DNA from: an uncultured Clostridia bacterium
GTDB taxonomy: Bacteria > Bacillota > Clostridia > Oscillospirales > Ruminococcaceae
Reading direction: 5' to 3'
DNA: 64,000 nt
Assembly (NCBI GenBank): GCA_947624375.1
Contig: CANQKD010000014.1
Span: forward strand, 1 to 64,000
The position numbers and the translations under genes were made by a program. Shown one piece after another: positions 38,729 to 46,788 of the stretch. Below the pieces are notes generated by a model. It ran no database searches. It worked only from the letters and a program-made list of their open reading frames with translations, and was not told the DNA's origin. The number at the start of each line of letters is the position of its first letter. Within the stretch, counting starts at the first letter, position 1.

Positions 38729-39610
38729 ATGGAAATCAGGGTACTCAGATATTTTCTTGCCATAGCGCGAGAGGAAAACATGACAAGAGCCGCCGCTCAG
38801 CTGCACGTTTCTCAGCCGTCGCTTTCTAAAGAGATGAAAAAGCTTGAAGAAGAACTCGGCTGCGAGCTGTTTGTGCGAAGCAATAAAAATATGCGCCTGA
38901 GCGATGAGGGTATGCTGCTGCGCAAAAGGGCAGAGGATATACTCTCAATGGTGGATAAAACGGCGGAGGAATTCAGCCAGCTGGACAACATAACCGGCGG
39001 AGAGATACGCATAGGCTGCGCCGAGAGCCACCTTATAAAGTACCTCGCGCAGAGTATAAAAGCTTTCAAGGAAACCTATCCGGGGTTTGTTTTTCATGTT
39101 TTCAGCGGCGATACTCAGCCCGTGGCAGAACGGCTCGACAGGGGTCTGCTGGACCTTGCCGTGATAGTTGAGCCGCCTAATCTTTCAAAGTATAACTATC
39201 TTATGATACCCGAAAGCAACAAGTGGGGGCTTGTGGTGCGGCGTGACAGCGCGCTGGCGAAGAAAACCGCCCTCACGCTTGAAGACCTTTACGGCGTGCC
39301 GCTGTTTTGCTCCGAGCAGTCGATAAAGGCAGATTTTCCCCGTTGGTGCGGCGAGAACATGGATAAACTCCATTTCGCGGGAACTTTCAACCTTGCCTAT
39401 AACGGCTCGGTGTTCGTGAAAGAGGGGCTGGGCTGCCTGCTGACTTTTGAACATCTTATAGATACCGGCGAGGAGAGCGGCCTTTGTTTCAGACCGATAG
39501 TGCCGGTATTAGAGACGAATATGTATATCATCTGGAAAAAGTATCAGATATTCTCGCCCATAGCTGAGCTGTTCTTGAAAAAGCTGAAAGAAGACTACTC
39601 ATCATACTGA
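38729..39610 (+). CDS. LysR-family transcriptional regulator
   Basis: A 293-residue regulator. The N-terminal winged helix reads MEIRVLRYFLAIAREENMTR with AAAQLHVSQPSLSKEMKKLE, and the C-terminal part is the periplasmic-binding-like effector domain. GGAGTG precedes the ATG at 38729 rather than that at 38717. Its position suggests control of the divergent hydrolase/reductase operon. Confidence 0.93.
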   Translation: MEIRVLRYFLAIAREENMTRAAAQLHVSQPSLSKEMKKLEEELGCELFVRSNKNMRLSDEGMLLRKRAEDILSMVDKTAEEFSQLDNITGGEIRIGCAESHLIKYLAQSIKAFKETYPGFVFHVFSGDTQPVAERLDRGLLDLAVIVEPPNLSKYNYLMIPESNKWGLVVRRDSALAKKTALTLEDLYGVPLFCSEQSIKADFPRWCGENMDKLHFAGTFNLAYNGSVFVKEGLGCLLTFEHLIDTGEESGLCFRPIVPVLETNMYIIWKKYQIFSPIAELFLKKLKEDYSSY

Positions 39611-39615
39611 ATATC

Positions 39616-39646
39616 AAGCCGTACAGAAAATGTGCGGCTGTTTTTT
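39616..39646 (+). terminator. Terminator after the LysR-family gene
   Basis: AGCCGTACA, short loop, TGTGCGGCT, then G and T6. Confidence 0.85.
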
Positions 39647-39674
39647 AATATACTTAAATACATAAAATTCCCTC

Positions 39675-39704
39675 TTGACAAACATATGTTCTTTGTGGTA
39701 TGAT
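39675..39704 (+). promoter_or_regulatory. dinB: Promoter of dinB
   Basis: TTGACA (39675-39680), 18-base spacer, TATGAT (39699-39704). The spacer holds AAACATATGTTC (39680-39691), one base off a LexA box. Confidence 0.75.
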
Positions 39705-39712
39705 AGTAGATA

Positions 39713-39724
39713 GAACAAATGTTC
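39713..39724 (+). promoter_or_regulatory. LexA (SOS) box of dinB
   Basis: GAACAAATGTTC, a perfect match to the Gram-positive GAAC-N4-GTTC operator, just after the -10 box. With the near-match in the spacer it would give tight repression. Confidence 0.85.
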
Positions 39725-39743
39725 TTTTGAGAGGTGCTTTAGT

Positions 39744-40994
39744 ATGGAAAGAAAAATACTTCATGTTGACATCAACAATTGTTACGCATCTATTGAGTGC
39801 GCGAGGGATCATTCTCTGCGCGGCAAGCCCGTTGCTGTGGCAGGCGACCCCGAGCAGCGGCACGGCATAATCCTTGCAAAAAATCAAGCGGCGAAAGAGT
39901 ACGGAATAAAAACCGGCGAGGCGCTGTGGCAGGCGTTTGATAAGTGCCCAAAGCTTGTGGTGCTGAAACCTGATTTTCCGCTGTATCTTGAGTATTCGCG
40001 AAAGGCGCGTGCAATTTACGAAAGCTATGCCGACAGGGTAGAGCCGTTCGGCATTGACGAGTGCTGGATAGATGTTTCGGGCTACCGCGGCAGCGCTGCC
40101 GACCTTGCCAACGAGATACGCGAGCGCATAAAACGCGAACTTGATATAACCGTGTCGGTCGGCGTGAGCTTTAACAAAATATTCGCAAAACTCGGCTCGG
40201 ATATGAAAAAGCCCGATGCCGTAACGGTCATCGGGAAAGACGATTTCAGAGAGAAAGTATGGGGTCTGCCTGCCGCCGACCTGTTGTTTGTGGGCAGAGC
40301 AACCGAGCAAAAGCTCGATAAGTACGGCATACACACCATAGGGCAGCTGGCTCAGACGCGCCTCGAGTTTCTGGAGCGGTGGCTGGGGAAAAACGGCATA
40401 ATGCTGTGGCGGTTCGCAAACGGGCAGGATATATCCCCCGTGAGGTATGCAGGCGAGTGCCGCGAGGTAAAGTCAATAGGCAACTCTACCACCGCATATC
40501 GCGATCTGGTAAACAATACAGACGTAAAACTGTTGATATTCACCCTTGCAGAAAGCGTTGCCATGCGGCTGCGCCGCGCAGGTCTGAAAGCCATGGGCGT
40601 TAGCATCTGGGTGCGCGATAAGTACCTTTTTTCGTTAACAAGGCAGTGCAAAGTGCAAATAGCAACGTCCGACGCCGCGTGCATAGCAAAGGCGGCGTAT
40701 GAGCTGTTTTTGAAAAACTACTCGTTTGCAAACGGGCAGCCGCCGATACGCTCGCTGGGTATCGCAGGGTTTGACGTGCAGCCCGAAAACGCCGCCTGCC
40801 AGCTTGATATGTTTCAGAGCATTGAAAAGCAGCAGCGGCTTGATAGGCTGAACAAAAGCGTCGATAAGCTCCGCGCGCGGTACGGGTATACCTGCATACG
40901 CCGCGCCACCGTCATGGCGGATAAGAATTTTTCGGCGTTCGATACCGCCATGCAAAATGAGATACACCCGGTTGGGTATACGCAAAGGGATTAA
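39744..40994 (+). CDS. dinB: DNA polymerase IV (Y family)
   Basis: A 416-residue translesion polymerase. The catalytic carboxylates lie in HVDINNCYASIE (N-terminus) and FGIDECWIDVSG (about 105-115). A helix-hairpin-helix region follows at about 175-200, and the little-finger domain carries KSIGNSTTAYRDL. It lacks an obvious C-terminal sliding-clamp motif. Transcription is under LexA-type boxes, so induction by DNA damage is expected. Confidence 0.93.
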   Translation: MERKILHVDINNCYASIECARDHSLRGKPVAVAGDPEQRHGIILAKNQAAKEYGIKTGEALWQAFDKCPKLVVLKPDFPLYLEYSRKARAIYESYADRVEPFGIDECWIDVSGYRGSAADLANEIRERIKRELDITVSVGVSFNKIFAKLGSDMKKPDAVTVIGKDDFREKVWGLPAADLLFVGRATEQKLDKYGIHTIGQLAQTRLEFLERWLGKNGIMLWRFANGQDISPVRYAGECREVKSIGNSTTAYRDLVNNTDVKLLIFTLAESVAMRLRRAGLKAMGVSIWVRDKYLFSLTRQCKVQIATSDAACIAKAAYELFLKNYSFANGQPPIRSLGIAGFDVQPENAACQLDMFQSIEKQQRLDRLNKSVDKLRARYGYTCIRRATVMADKNFSAFDTAMQNEIHPVGYTQRD

Positions 40995-41070
40995 ATCTTG
41001 TCAAGAAACTAAAAGTTTTCGGTCAAGCTCTTTTTTACAGTAGCTTCGCGACTGCCAAGGCTTGCAGGGT

Positions 41071-41590
41071 GTGGGGTGAAACCCCACAATTACAACGTGC
41101 GCGCCGCTATTAGAGGTAAGAAGTGAGAGGTTAGAAATGCTTTTTAAAACTTTGCGCAGACTTTTCAAAATGCTCGTCTTGCCTCTTGCTTCTTGGTAGA
41201 CCGCAGGCATGGTGATTTAATGCTATGTGGAGAAAAATATTTCTAACTTCTAACATCTAATCTCTAACTTCTAATAGGGCAAGAAGCAAGAAATTGCTTT
41301 TTATAGTTTAGTACAGTCTTTTCAAGCCCATTTCTCTTGCCTCTTGCTTCTAGTCATCTTGCTTCTAGCAGCTGAGCCTCTCCTATGATAAGATCCGACT
41401 ATTGTTCCTGCACGCGCTTGCGTGCGCAATAGCTATTTAAAAGTTTGCGCTTACGCGCAAGCCTGCGGAGCTCACACATTGAAAGCCTGCAAGCAGTCGG
41501 TCAAGTGTCGAAAAAATCCCTCGCCGTCATAAACGGTCGGCGGTGCACACCTTACGGTGTGACGGGCTTTTTTCGGTCACCGCCCCACAG
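41071..41590. repeat. Intergenic hairpin mosaic and heptamer tract
   Basis: Gene-free stretch after dinB. GTGGGGT/ACCCCAC hairpin at 41071-41087; heptamer tracts at 41106-41142, 41175-41200 (CTTGCCTCTTGCTTCTTG) and 41245-41290 (TCTAACATCTAATCTCTAAC). A copy of the composite repeat runs from 41443 to 41590: GCGCTTACGCGC, GAAAGCCTGCAAGCAGTCGG, AAGTGTCGAAAAAATCCC, CACACCTTACGGTGTG and GGCTTTTTTCGG. Confidence 0.7.
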
Positions 41591-41662
41591 CACACAAAAC
41601 TTTTCCTTTCTTAACATGATTTTAAAGTTAGTCTGAAAGTTGAAATTACATCTTCTTGCCTA

Positions 41663-42319
41663 TTAAATTCCTGCCTCCAGCATCTCCCTCACCTCTACCA
41701 GCGAGGGCAGCGTGCGGTATGCCAGTGCGTTCGTTTCCTCGGTCGGCGGCAAAAGGTCGGGCACCATTATGCAGCGTATGCCGGCATTTGCTGCCGCCTT
41801 TACACCGTTGTGAGAATCCTCTATTATCAGCGCTTCTTCCTTCTCCGCGCCCAGCAGAGAAAGGCAATGCAGAAATATGTCGGGCTCGGGCTTTGAGCGC
41901 TTAACACAGTCGCCGCCCACAATAACGTCAAAATATCCGTCAAGAGCAGCATCTTTCAGCTCTGCGCGCACACGCACTGCTGCGGTAGACGATGCCACAC
42001 CCGTTTTTATGCCGCGCCCTTTCAGATATGTAAGCAGCTGCGTGACTCCCTTTTTCTTCGGGAAACCGCCGTTTTTGCCTGCCTTGTTGAAAATCACAGC
42101 CGCATCAGCGCGGAAAGAATCATAGTCAAAGCCCTCGCCGTAGCGCGCGCGGAAAAGTTCCCTCGTCACCCACTCGGCAGAGCCTATGCACAAAGGGAAC
42201 ACCTCGTCTATGTCGCTGATACCGTATTTTGCGGCGGTCGCTCTCCAGCTGTCGCGGCAAAGCCTCTCGGTGTCGAAGATAACGCCGTCCATGTCGAATA
42301 TCACGGCAGAAAGCGCCAT
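41663..42319 (-). CDS. HAD-superfamily hydrolase (beta-phosphoglucomutase-like)
   Basis: A 218-residue HAD phosphatase or mutase. Motif I is FDMDGVIFDTE, with the nucleophile and acid Asp; motif II is VASSTA; the Lys is in RSKPEPDIF; motif III is IIEDSHNGVKAA. The helical cap at about 15-85 is of the phosphoglucomutase/phosphonatase type. Substrate unknown. Translation follows the TSCPD gene after one base. Confidence 0.9.
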   Translation of the reverse strand: MALSAVIFDMDGVIFDTERLCRDSWRATAAKYGISDIDEVFPLCIGSAEWVTRELFRARYGEGFDYDSFRADAAVIFNKAGKNGGFPKKKGVTQLLTYLKGRGIKTGVASSTAAVRVRAELKDAALDGYFDVIVGGDCVKRSKPEPDIFLHCLSLLGAEKEEALIIEDSHNGVKAAANAGIRCIMVPDLLPPTEETNALAYRTLPSLVEVREMLEAGI

Positions 42320-42320
42320 T

Positions 42321-42572
42321 TTACGCCTCCTGCAACGCCGCTTTAAGCGCGTTTGCCAGCTGATCGGGGCATGAGGTCTGTTTGAAACCGCACTTTGTGC
42401 CCTCCAGCTTTTTTATGACGTCTTCGGCTTTCATGCCCTCAACAAGAGAGGAAATGCCCTTCAGGTTGCCGTTGCAGCCGCCTGTGAACTGCACGTTTTT
42501 CAGTATGCCGTCCTCCAGCTCAAAGTCTATCCTCGATGAGCAGGTTCCCATTGTCCTGTAAGAATACTTCAT
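42321..42572 (-). CDS. TSCPD domain protein (TIGR03905 family)
   Basis: An 83-residue domain named for its TSCPDQLA motif. It also has MGTCSSRIDFELEDG and FTGGCNGNLKGISSLVEG. The same domain ends some class II ribonucleotide reductases; the free-standing form has no known role. It overlaps the upstream pseudouridine synthase stop by four bases. Confidence 0.9.
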   Translation of the reverse strand: MKYSYRTMGTCSSRIDFELEDGILKNVQFTGGCNGNLKGISSLVEGMKAEDVIKKLEGTKCGFKQTSCPDQLANALKAALQEA

Positions 42573-43537
42573 AAAATTACCTCCGTGTTTTTGAAATATT
42601 TATCTGCAAACCACGGCCTGGGAGCGCAAAACTCCCTGCCGCTGAGATATTCAAGTATGCCGCTGTCAGTGCGAAAATCAAACACCAGTCTGTGCGATTG
42701 CAGCGCCTGCGTTTTTACGCCGTATTTTCTGTTTGTCTCGTTCCTGCCGTATTTGCCGTCACCCAGCAATGGGCAGCCTATGTGCGCCATGTGCACCCTT
42801 ATCTGATGCGTGCGCCCCGTTATCAGCTGCACCTCGCACAGTGCAAGCTCGCCGCTTTGGGCAAGCACTTTGTATTTCGTGACCGCGGTGCGCGATCGCG
42901 GCGTTTTTTGCCTGACAACTCGCACGACCTTTGTCTTCTCATCTTTTTCAAGATATGTAGTTATCATGCCCTCGCTCGGCTCAGGTATGCCAAGGCACAC
43001 ACACAGATAGCTCTTTTTTACCTCGCGGTCTTTTATCTTCTGATCTAAAATGCGCAGGCTTTCGGCGTTTTTTGCGCATATCACAAGCCCCGTGGTGTTG
43101 CGGTCAATGCGGTTGCACAGCGCAGGCGCGAACGAAAGCTCGCCATCCGGGTCGTATTCGCCCTTGTTGTAAAGATAGTGCTGTATCCTGTCAATAAGCG
43201 TGTCACAGTCGCCGCTGTCGTCAGCGTGCACCGCCAGACCGCTTTTTTTGTTCGCTATAAGAATGTTCCCGTCCTCGTATATTATTTCGGGTCGCGCAGG
43301 AGCGCGCAGGAAAGGGCGGTCAGACTTGCTTTCAAAAAATTCGTCGTTGATATAAAGTTCGATAACATCTCCGACCTGTATTTTCTGCGATATCTCGCAC
43401 CGCCTGCCGTTTATTTTAATGCGCTTTTGGCGGATATATCTGTACATAAGATCTTTGGGCAGCAGCGGCACAGCCTTTGAAAGAAATTTGTCCGCGCGCT
43501 GACCTGCATCATTCTGCCCTGCCGTAAAGCTTTTCAT
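42569..43537 (-). CDS. RluA/RluD-family pseudouridine synthase
   Basis: A 322-residue pseudouridine synthase. An S4 RNA-binding domain (about 10-70, RYIRQKRIKINGRRCEISQK) precedes the catalytic domain with CNRIDRNTTGLVICAK (catalytic Asp) and RTHQIRVHMAHIGCPLLGDG. AAAGGAGG precedes the ATG at 43537; the longer frame to 43579 has no good start. It is first of a three-gene operon with TSCPD and HAD genes. Confidence 0.92.
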   Translation of the reverse strand: MKSFTAGQNDAGQRADKFLSKAVPLLPKDLMYRYIRQKRIKINGRRCEISQKIQVGDVIELYINDEFFESKSDRPFLRAPARPEIIYEDGNILIANKKSGLAVHADDSGDCDTLIDRIQHYLYNKGEYDPDGELSFAPALCNRIDRNTTGLVICAKNAESLRILDQKIKDREVKKSYLCVCLGIPEPSEGMITTYLEKDEKTKVVRVVRQKTPRSRTAVTKYKVLAQSGELALCEVQLITGRTHQIRVHMAHIGCPLLGDGKYGRNETNRKYGVKTQALQSHRLVFDFRTDSGILEYLSGREFCAPRPWFADKYFKNTEVIL

Positions 43538-43672
43538 ATAGTCGCCTCCTTTGCTCTCTACTGCTTTAGTATACCACATTTTTATTAAGACTTCAAGTGC
43601 TGCTACTTGAAGTTTTCGATTTGTTGTGATATACTATAATGCGGATATTATGAATGAAAGGCGTGAACGGAT

Positions 43673-44350
43673 ATGCACAGGCGCGAAGAGATCATAAACG
43701 ATCTTGCAGAAAACGGCTATGAGGGCAAAGACTGCCGCAGCGTGCTGTCTGCGCTTATCTGCTGCTGTATGCCGTACTCTGATGCAGACAAGCTTGCAGA
43801 CAAGCTGTGCGCCGACAACAAAAGCCTTTCAAATATAGTTGATATACCAAAAGAACAGCTTGTGGAAAAGTACGGGCTGGACGATGCGGCGGCGATACTG
43901 ATAAACAATATACCCGACATTGTTTTTGCCTACCGCAGGCAGAACATCGGGCAGGTGATACAAAACATAAGCAGCGCGCGTGAGTATTTCAAAGAAGTGC
44001 TCGCCTTTGCGCGTGTGGAAACGCTGGTGATGTGCTTTCTTGATGATGACCTGCGCGTTGTAAGCTGCGATGTAATAAATTACGGCAATGTGGATTCAGT
44101 AGGCGCAGACCCTGTGAATATCATAAAGGCGGCAGACAGAGCAGGCTGCAAACTGGCGTTCATAGCGCACAATCACCCCGTAAGCGGCGCTGTTCCCAGC
44201 AATGAGGATATACTGGTGACAAATTCGGTAAAGCTGATACTTTCGCGGATAGGCATACGCCTGCTTGACCATATAATAGTTTCGGGCAGCGGAGAAACAT
44301 ATTCCATGAAAACGAGAGGGCATATCCCGCTTGTGGATACGTTAAGCTAA
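43673..44350 (+). CDS. radC: RadC family JAB-domain protein
   Basis: A 225-residue RadC protein with an N-terminal helical region and an MPN+/JAB domain. The metal motif is intact: FIAHNHPVSGAVPSNEDI, with the later LLDHIIVSG. It is close to the damage-response genes dinB and uvrB, but no LexA box is seen before it. A 9-bp hairpin ACTTCAAGT/ACTTGAAGT with T4 lies upstream (43590-43617). Compare the degenerate paralogue at 24127. Confidence 0.9.
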   Translation: MHRREEIINDLAENGYEGKDCRSVLSALICCCMPYSDADKLADKLCADNKSLSNIVDIPKEQLVEKYGLDDAAAILINNIPDIVFAYRRQNIGQVIQNISSAREYFKEVLAFARVETLVMCFLDDDLRVVSCDVINYGNVDSVGADPVNIIKAADRAGCKLAFIAHNHPVSGAVPSNEDILVTNSVKLILSRIGIRLLDHIIVSGSGETYSMKTRGHIPLVDTLS

Positions 44351-44361
44351 AACAAATGTTC
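44350..44361 (+). promoter_or_regulatory. LexA-like box 1 of uvrB
   Basis: AAACAAATGTTC, one base off GAAC-N4-GTTC, ending at the -35 box. Confidence 0.65.
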
Positions 44362-44390
44362 TTGACAAACGCGAATATATATGTTATTAT
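44362..44390 (+). promoter_or_regulatory. Promoter of uvrB-ridA-uvrA
   Basis: TTGACA (44362-44367), 17-base spacer, TATTAT (44385-44390), bracketed by two LexA-like boxes. Confidence 0.8.
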
Positions 44391-44392
44391 AG

Positions 44393-44404
44393 AAACAGAT
44401 GTTC
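44393..44404 (+). promoter_or_regulatory. LexA-like box 2 of uvrB
   Basis: AAACAGATGTTC, one base off the consensus, at the expected transcription start. Confidence 0.65.
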
Positions 44405-44428
44405 TTTATCAGGCGGTGAGACTTTAGT

Positions 44429-46396
44429 ATGGATCATTTTGAACTTGTTTCTGAATATAGACCCACGGGCGACCAGCCGCAGGCGATAGACAAGCTTGTG
44501 CAGGGCGTGAAAGACGGTCTGCGCGAACAGATACTGCTGGGCGTTACGGGCAGCGGCAAAACTTTTACTATGGCAAACGTTATCGCAAAAGTGAACAAGC
44601 CGACCTTGGTGCTTGCCCACAACAAGATACTTGCGGCGCAGCTGTGCTCTGAGTTCAAAGAGCTTTTCCCGAACAACGCCGTTGAGTATTTCGTTTCGTA
44701 CTACGACTATTACCAGCCCGAGGCGTATATCCCGGGCAAGGACGTTTATATAGAAAAAGACAGCTCGGTAAACGATGAGATAGACAAGCTGCGGCACTCT
44801 GCCACCACCGCCATTGCCGAGAGAAATGATGTTATAGTCGTTGCTTCGGTTTCGTGCATATATTCGCTGGGCGACCCCGAGGAGTATAAAAGCATGGTGG
44901 TCTCTATCCGTCAGGGTATGCAGATGGACAGATCGGAGCTTGCCGCAAAGCTTGTTGGCATACAGTATGAGCGCAACGATATGGCGTTTGAAAGAAACAA
45001 ATTCCGTATGCGCGGTGACGTGGTAGAGATATACCCTGCAAACTCCGACGGCGATGCGATAAGGGTCGAGTTTTTCGGCGATGAGGTAGACAGGATATGC
45101 CAGATAAACGCGCTGACGGGTGAGGTAGTTGCTAAGCTTTCCCACGCCGCAATATTCCCTGCAAGCCACTATATTGTGGGCAAAGAGAAGATGAAAGCCG
45201 CTATTGAAGACATCAGGCAGGAAATGCGCGAGAGAGTTGAGTTTTTCAAGCAGAGAGATATGCTGATAGAGGCGCAGCGAATTGAGCAGCGCACCACTTA
45301 CGATATGGAAATGCTTGAAGAAGTTGGCTTTTGCAGCGGCATTGAAAACTATTCAAGAGTGCTGGAGAGGCGCGCGCCGGGCAGTCAGCCGTATACGCTG
45401 CTGGATCATTTTCCCGATGATTTTCTTTTGCTGATAGATGAATCGCACGTGAGTGTGCCGCAGGTGAGGGCAATGTATGCAGGCGACAGGGCAAGAAAAA
45501 CAGCGCTTATAGATTACGGCTTCCGCCTGCCCTCGGCTTACGACAACCGACCGCTGAATTTTGACGAGTTTTACAAGCACATAAAGCACGTTATATTCAC
45601 ATCTGCAACGCCCGGCCCTTTTGAAAGGGAAAGAGCGCAGCAGGTGGCAGAGCAGGTGATACGCCCTACCGGTCTGCTTGACCCGGAAGTTGAAGTAAAG
45701 CCCGTTGAGGGGCAGATTGAAGACCTGCTTTCTGAGATAAATATCAGGGTGGAGAAAGATCAGCGAGTGCTGGTGACTACCCTTACCAAGAAAATGGCTG
45801 AAGACCTGACGGACTACCTGAAAGGCTTCGGCGTAAAGGTGCGCTATATGCACCACGATATCGACACCATAGAGCGTATGGAGATAATACGCGATCTGCG
45901 GCTCGGCGAGTTTGACGTGCTTGTTGGTATAAATCTTCTGCGTGAGGGACTTGACCTGCCCGAGGTCTCGCTCGTTGCGATACTTGACGCCGACAAAGAG
46001 GGCTTTCTGCGCTCCGAGAGCTCGCTCATACAGACGATAGGCAGAGCGGCTAGAAACGCCGAGGGCAAGGTAATTATGTATGCCGATGAGCTTACCGGCT
46101 CTATGGAAAGGGCTATAACAGAGACAGAGCGCAGACGTGCCTTGCAGCAGGAGTATAACGAAAAGCACGGCATCATACCGAAGACGATAGTTAAAGATAT
46201 ACGCGATGTTATCGAAATATCTACCAAAGAAGAAGTGGAGTATTCGGCGCGGCAGAGAAGCAAGCTTTCAAAGGCTGAAACAGCCAAGCTTATCGATAAG
46301 CTTACAAAGCAGATGAAAGAAGCTGCCAAAATGCTTGAATTTGAGCACGCGGCGTTTCTGCGTGATAAGATCGCAGAGCTTAAGGGAGAGAAGTAA
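44429..46396 (+). CDS. uvrB: Excinuclease ABC subunit B
   Basis: A 655-residue UvrB, the damage-verifying helicase of nucleotide excision repair. Walker A is [12 protein letters not shown], the beta-hairpin region is [12 protein letters not shown], the DEAD-like motif is LLIDESHV, and helicase motif VI is [19 protein letters not shown]. The C-terminal UVR motif ([20 protein letters not shown]) binds UvrC. First gene of the repair operon. Confidence 0.98.
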   Translation: MDHFELVSEYRPTGDQPQAIDKLVQGVKDGLREQILLGVTGSGKTFTMANVIAKVNKPTLVLAHNKILAAQLCSEFKELFPNNAVEYFVSYYDYYQPEAYIPGKDVYIEKDSSVNDEIDKLRHSATTAIAERNDVIVVASVSCIYSLGDPEEYKSMVVSIRQGMQMDRSELAAKLVGIQYERNDMAFERNKFRMRGDVVEIYPANSDGDAIRVEFFGDEVDRICQINALTGEVVAKLSHAAIFPASHYIVGKEKMKAAIEDIRQEMRERVEFFKQRDMLIEAQRIEQRTTYDMEMLEEVGFCSGIENYSRVLERRAPGSQPYTLLDHFPDDFLLLIDESHVSVPQVRAMYAGDRARKTALIDYGFRLPSAYDNRPLNFDEFYKHIKHVIFTSATPGPFERERAQQVAEQVIRPTGLLDPEVEVKPVEGQIEDLLSEINIRVEKDQRVLVTTLTKKMAEDLTDYLKGFGVKVRYMHHDIDTIERMEIIRDLRLGEFDVLVGINLLREGLDLPEVSLVAILDADKEGFLRSESSLIQTIGRAARNAEGKVIMYADELTGSMERAITETERRRALQQEYNEKHGIIPKTIVKDIRDVIEISTKEEVEYSARQRSKLSKAETAKLIDKLTKQMKEAAKMLEFEHAAFLRDKIAELKGEK

Positions 46397-46401
46397 TAAA
46401 T

Positions 46402-46773
46402 ATGAATGAAAGTATAGAAAGATTTGATATTTGCGAAGAATGGGCTCATTCGGGGATAATAAGAGCCGGCGGATTTTGTTTTCTGAATTACTGCGTTGGA
46501 AATGTTGGCGGCAGTGTTGAAGAACAGATAAACGGCGCTTTTGATGAAATGGAGAAAAGATTGGCAATGTGCGGTCTTACCTTTGAAAACGTGGTCAAAA
46601 TGGACTGCCTTTTCAGAGATATATGGAATATACCCATAATGGAAAAGGTGATAAAAGAGCGGTTCAAAGGAAAGTACCCTGCGCGGAAATCCATTCAGAC
46701 CGAATTTGCCCACAATGGCGGCGAAAAAGGTCTGCAATTTCAGGTAGATGCAATAGCATACTGCGGTAAATGA
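46402..46773 (+). CDS. RidA-family (YjgF) protein between uvrB and uvrA
   Basis: A 123-residue Rid-family protein: GGSVEEQINGAFDEMEKRLA, then FENVVKMDCLFRDI and KSIQTEFAHN. RidA enzymes hydrolyse reactive enamine/imine intermediates through an Arg near residue 105. In this protein that position is not clearly an Arg, so it may belong to a different Rid subgroup. It starts six bases after uvrB and ends 15 bases before uvrA, so it is cotranscribed with excision repair genes. Confidence 0.85.
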   Translation: MNESIERFDICEEWAHSGIIRAGGFCFLNYCVGNVGGSVEEQINGAFDEMEKRLAMCGLTFENVVKMDCLFRDIWNIPIMEKVIKERFKGKYPARKSIQTEFAHNGGEKGLQFQVDAIAYCGK

Positions 46774-46788
46774 AAGGAACATACGGTC

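Noticed and set aside
44387-46782. Large minus-strand frames across uvrB and ridA
   Set aside because: Shadows of the uvrB frame with no domain or start signal.
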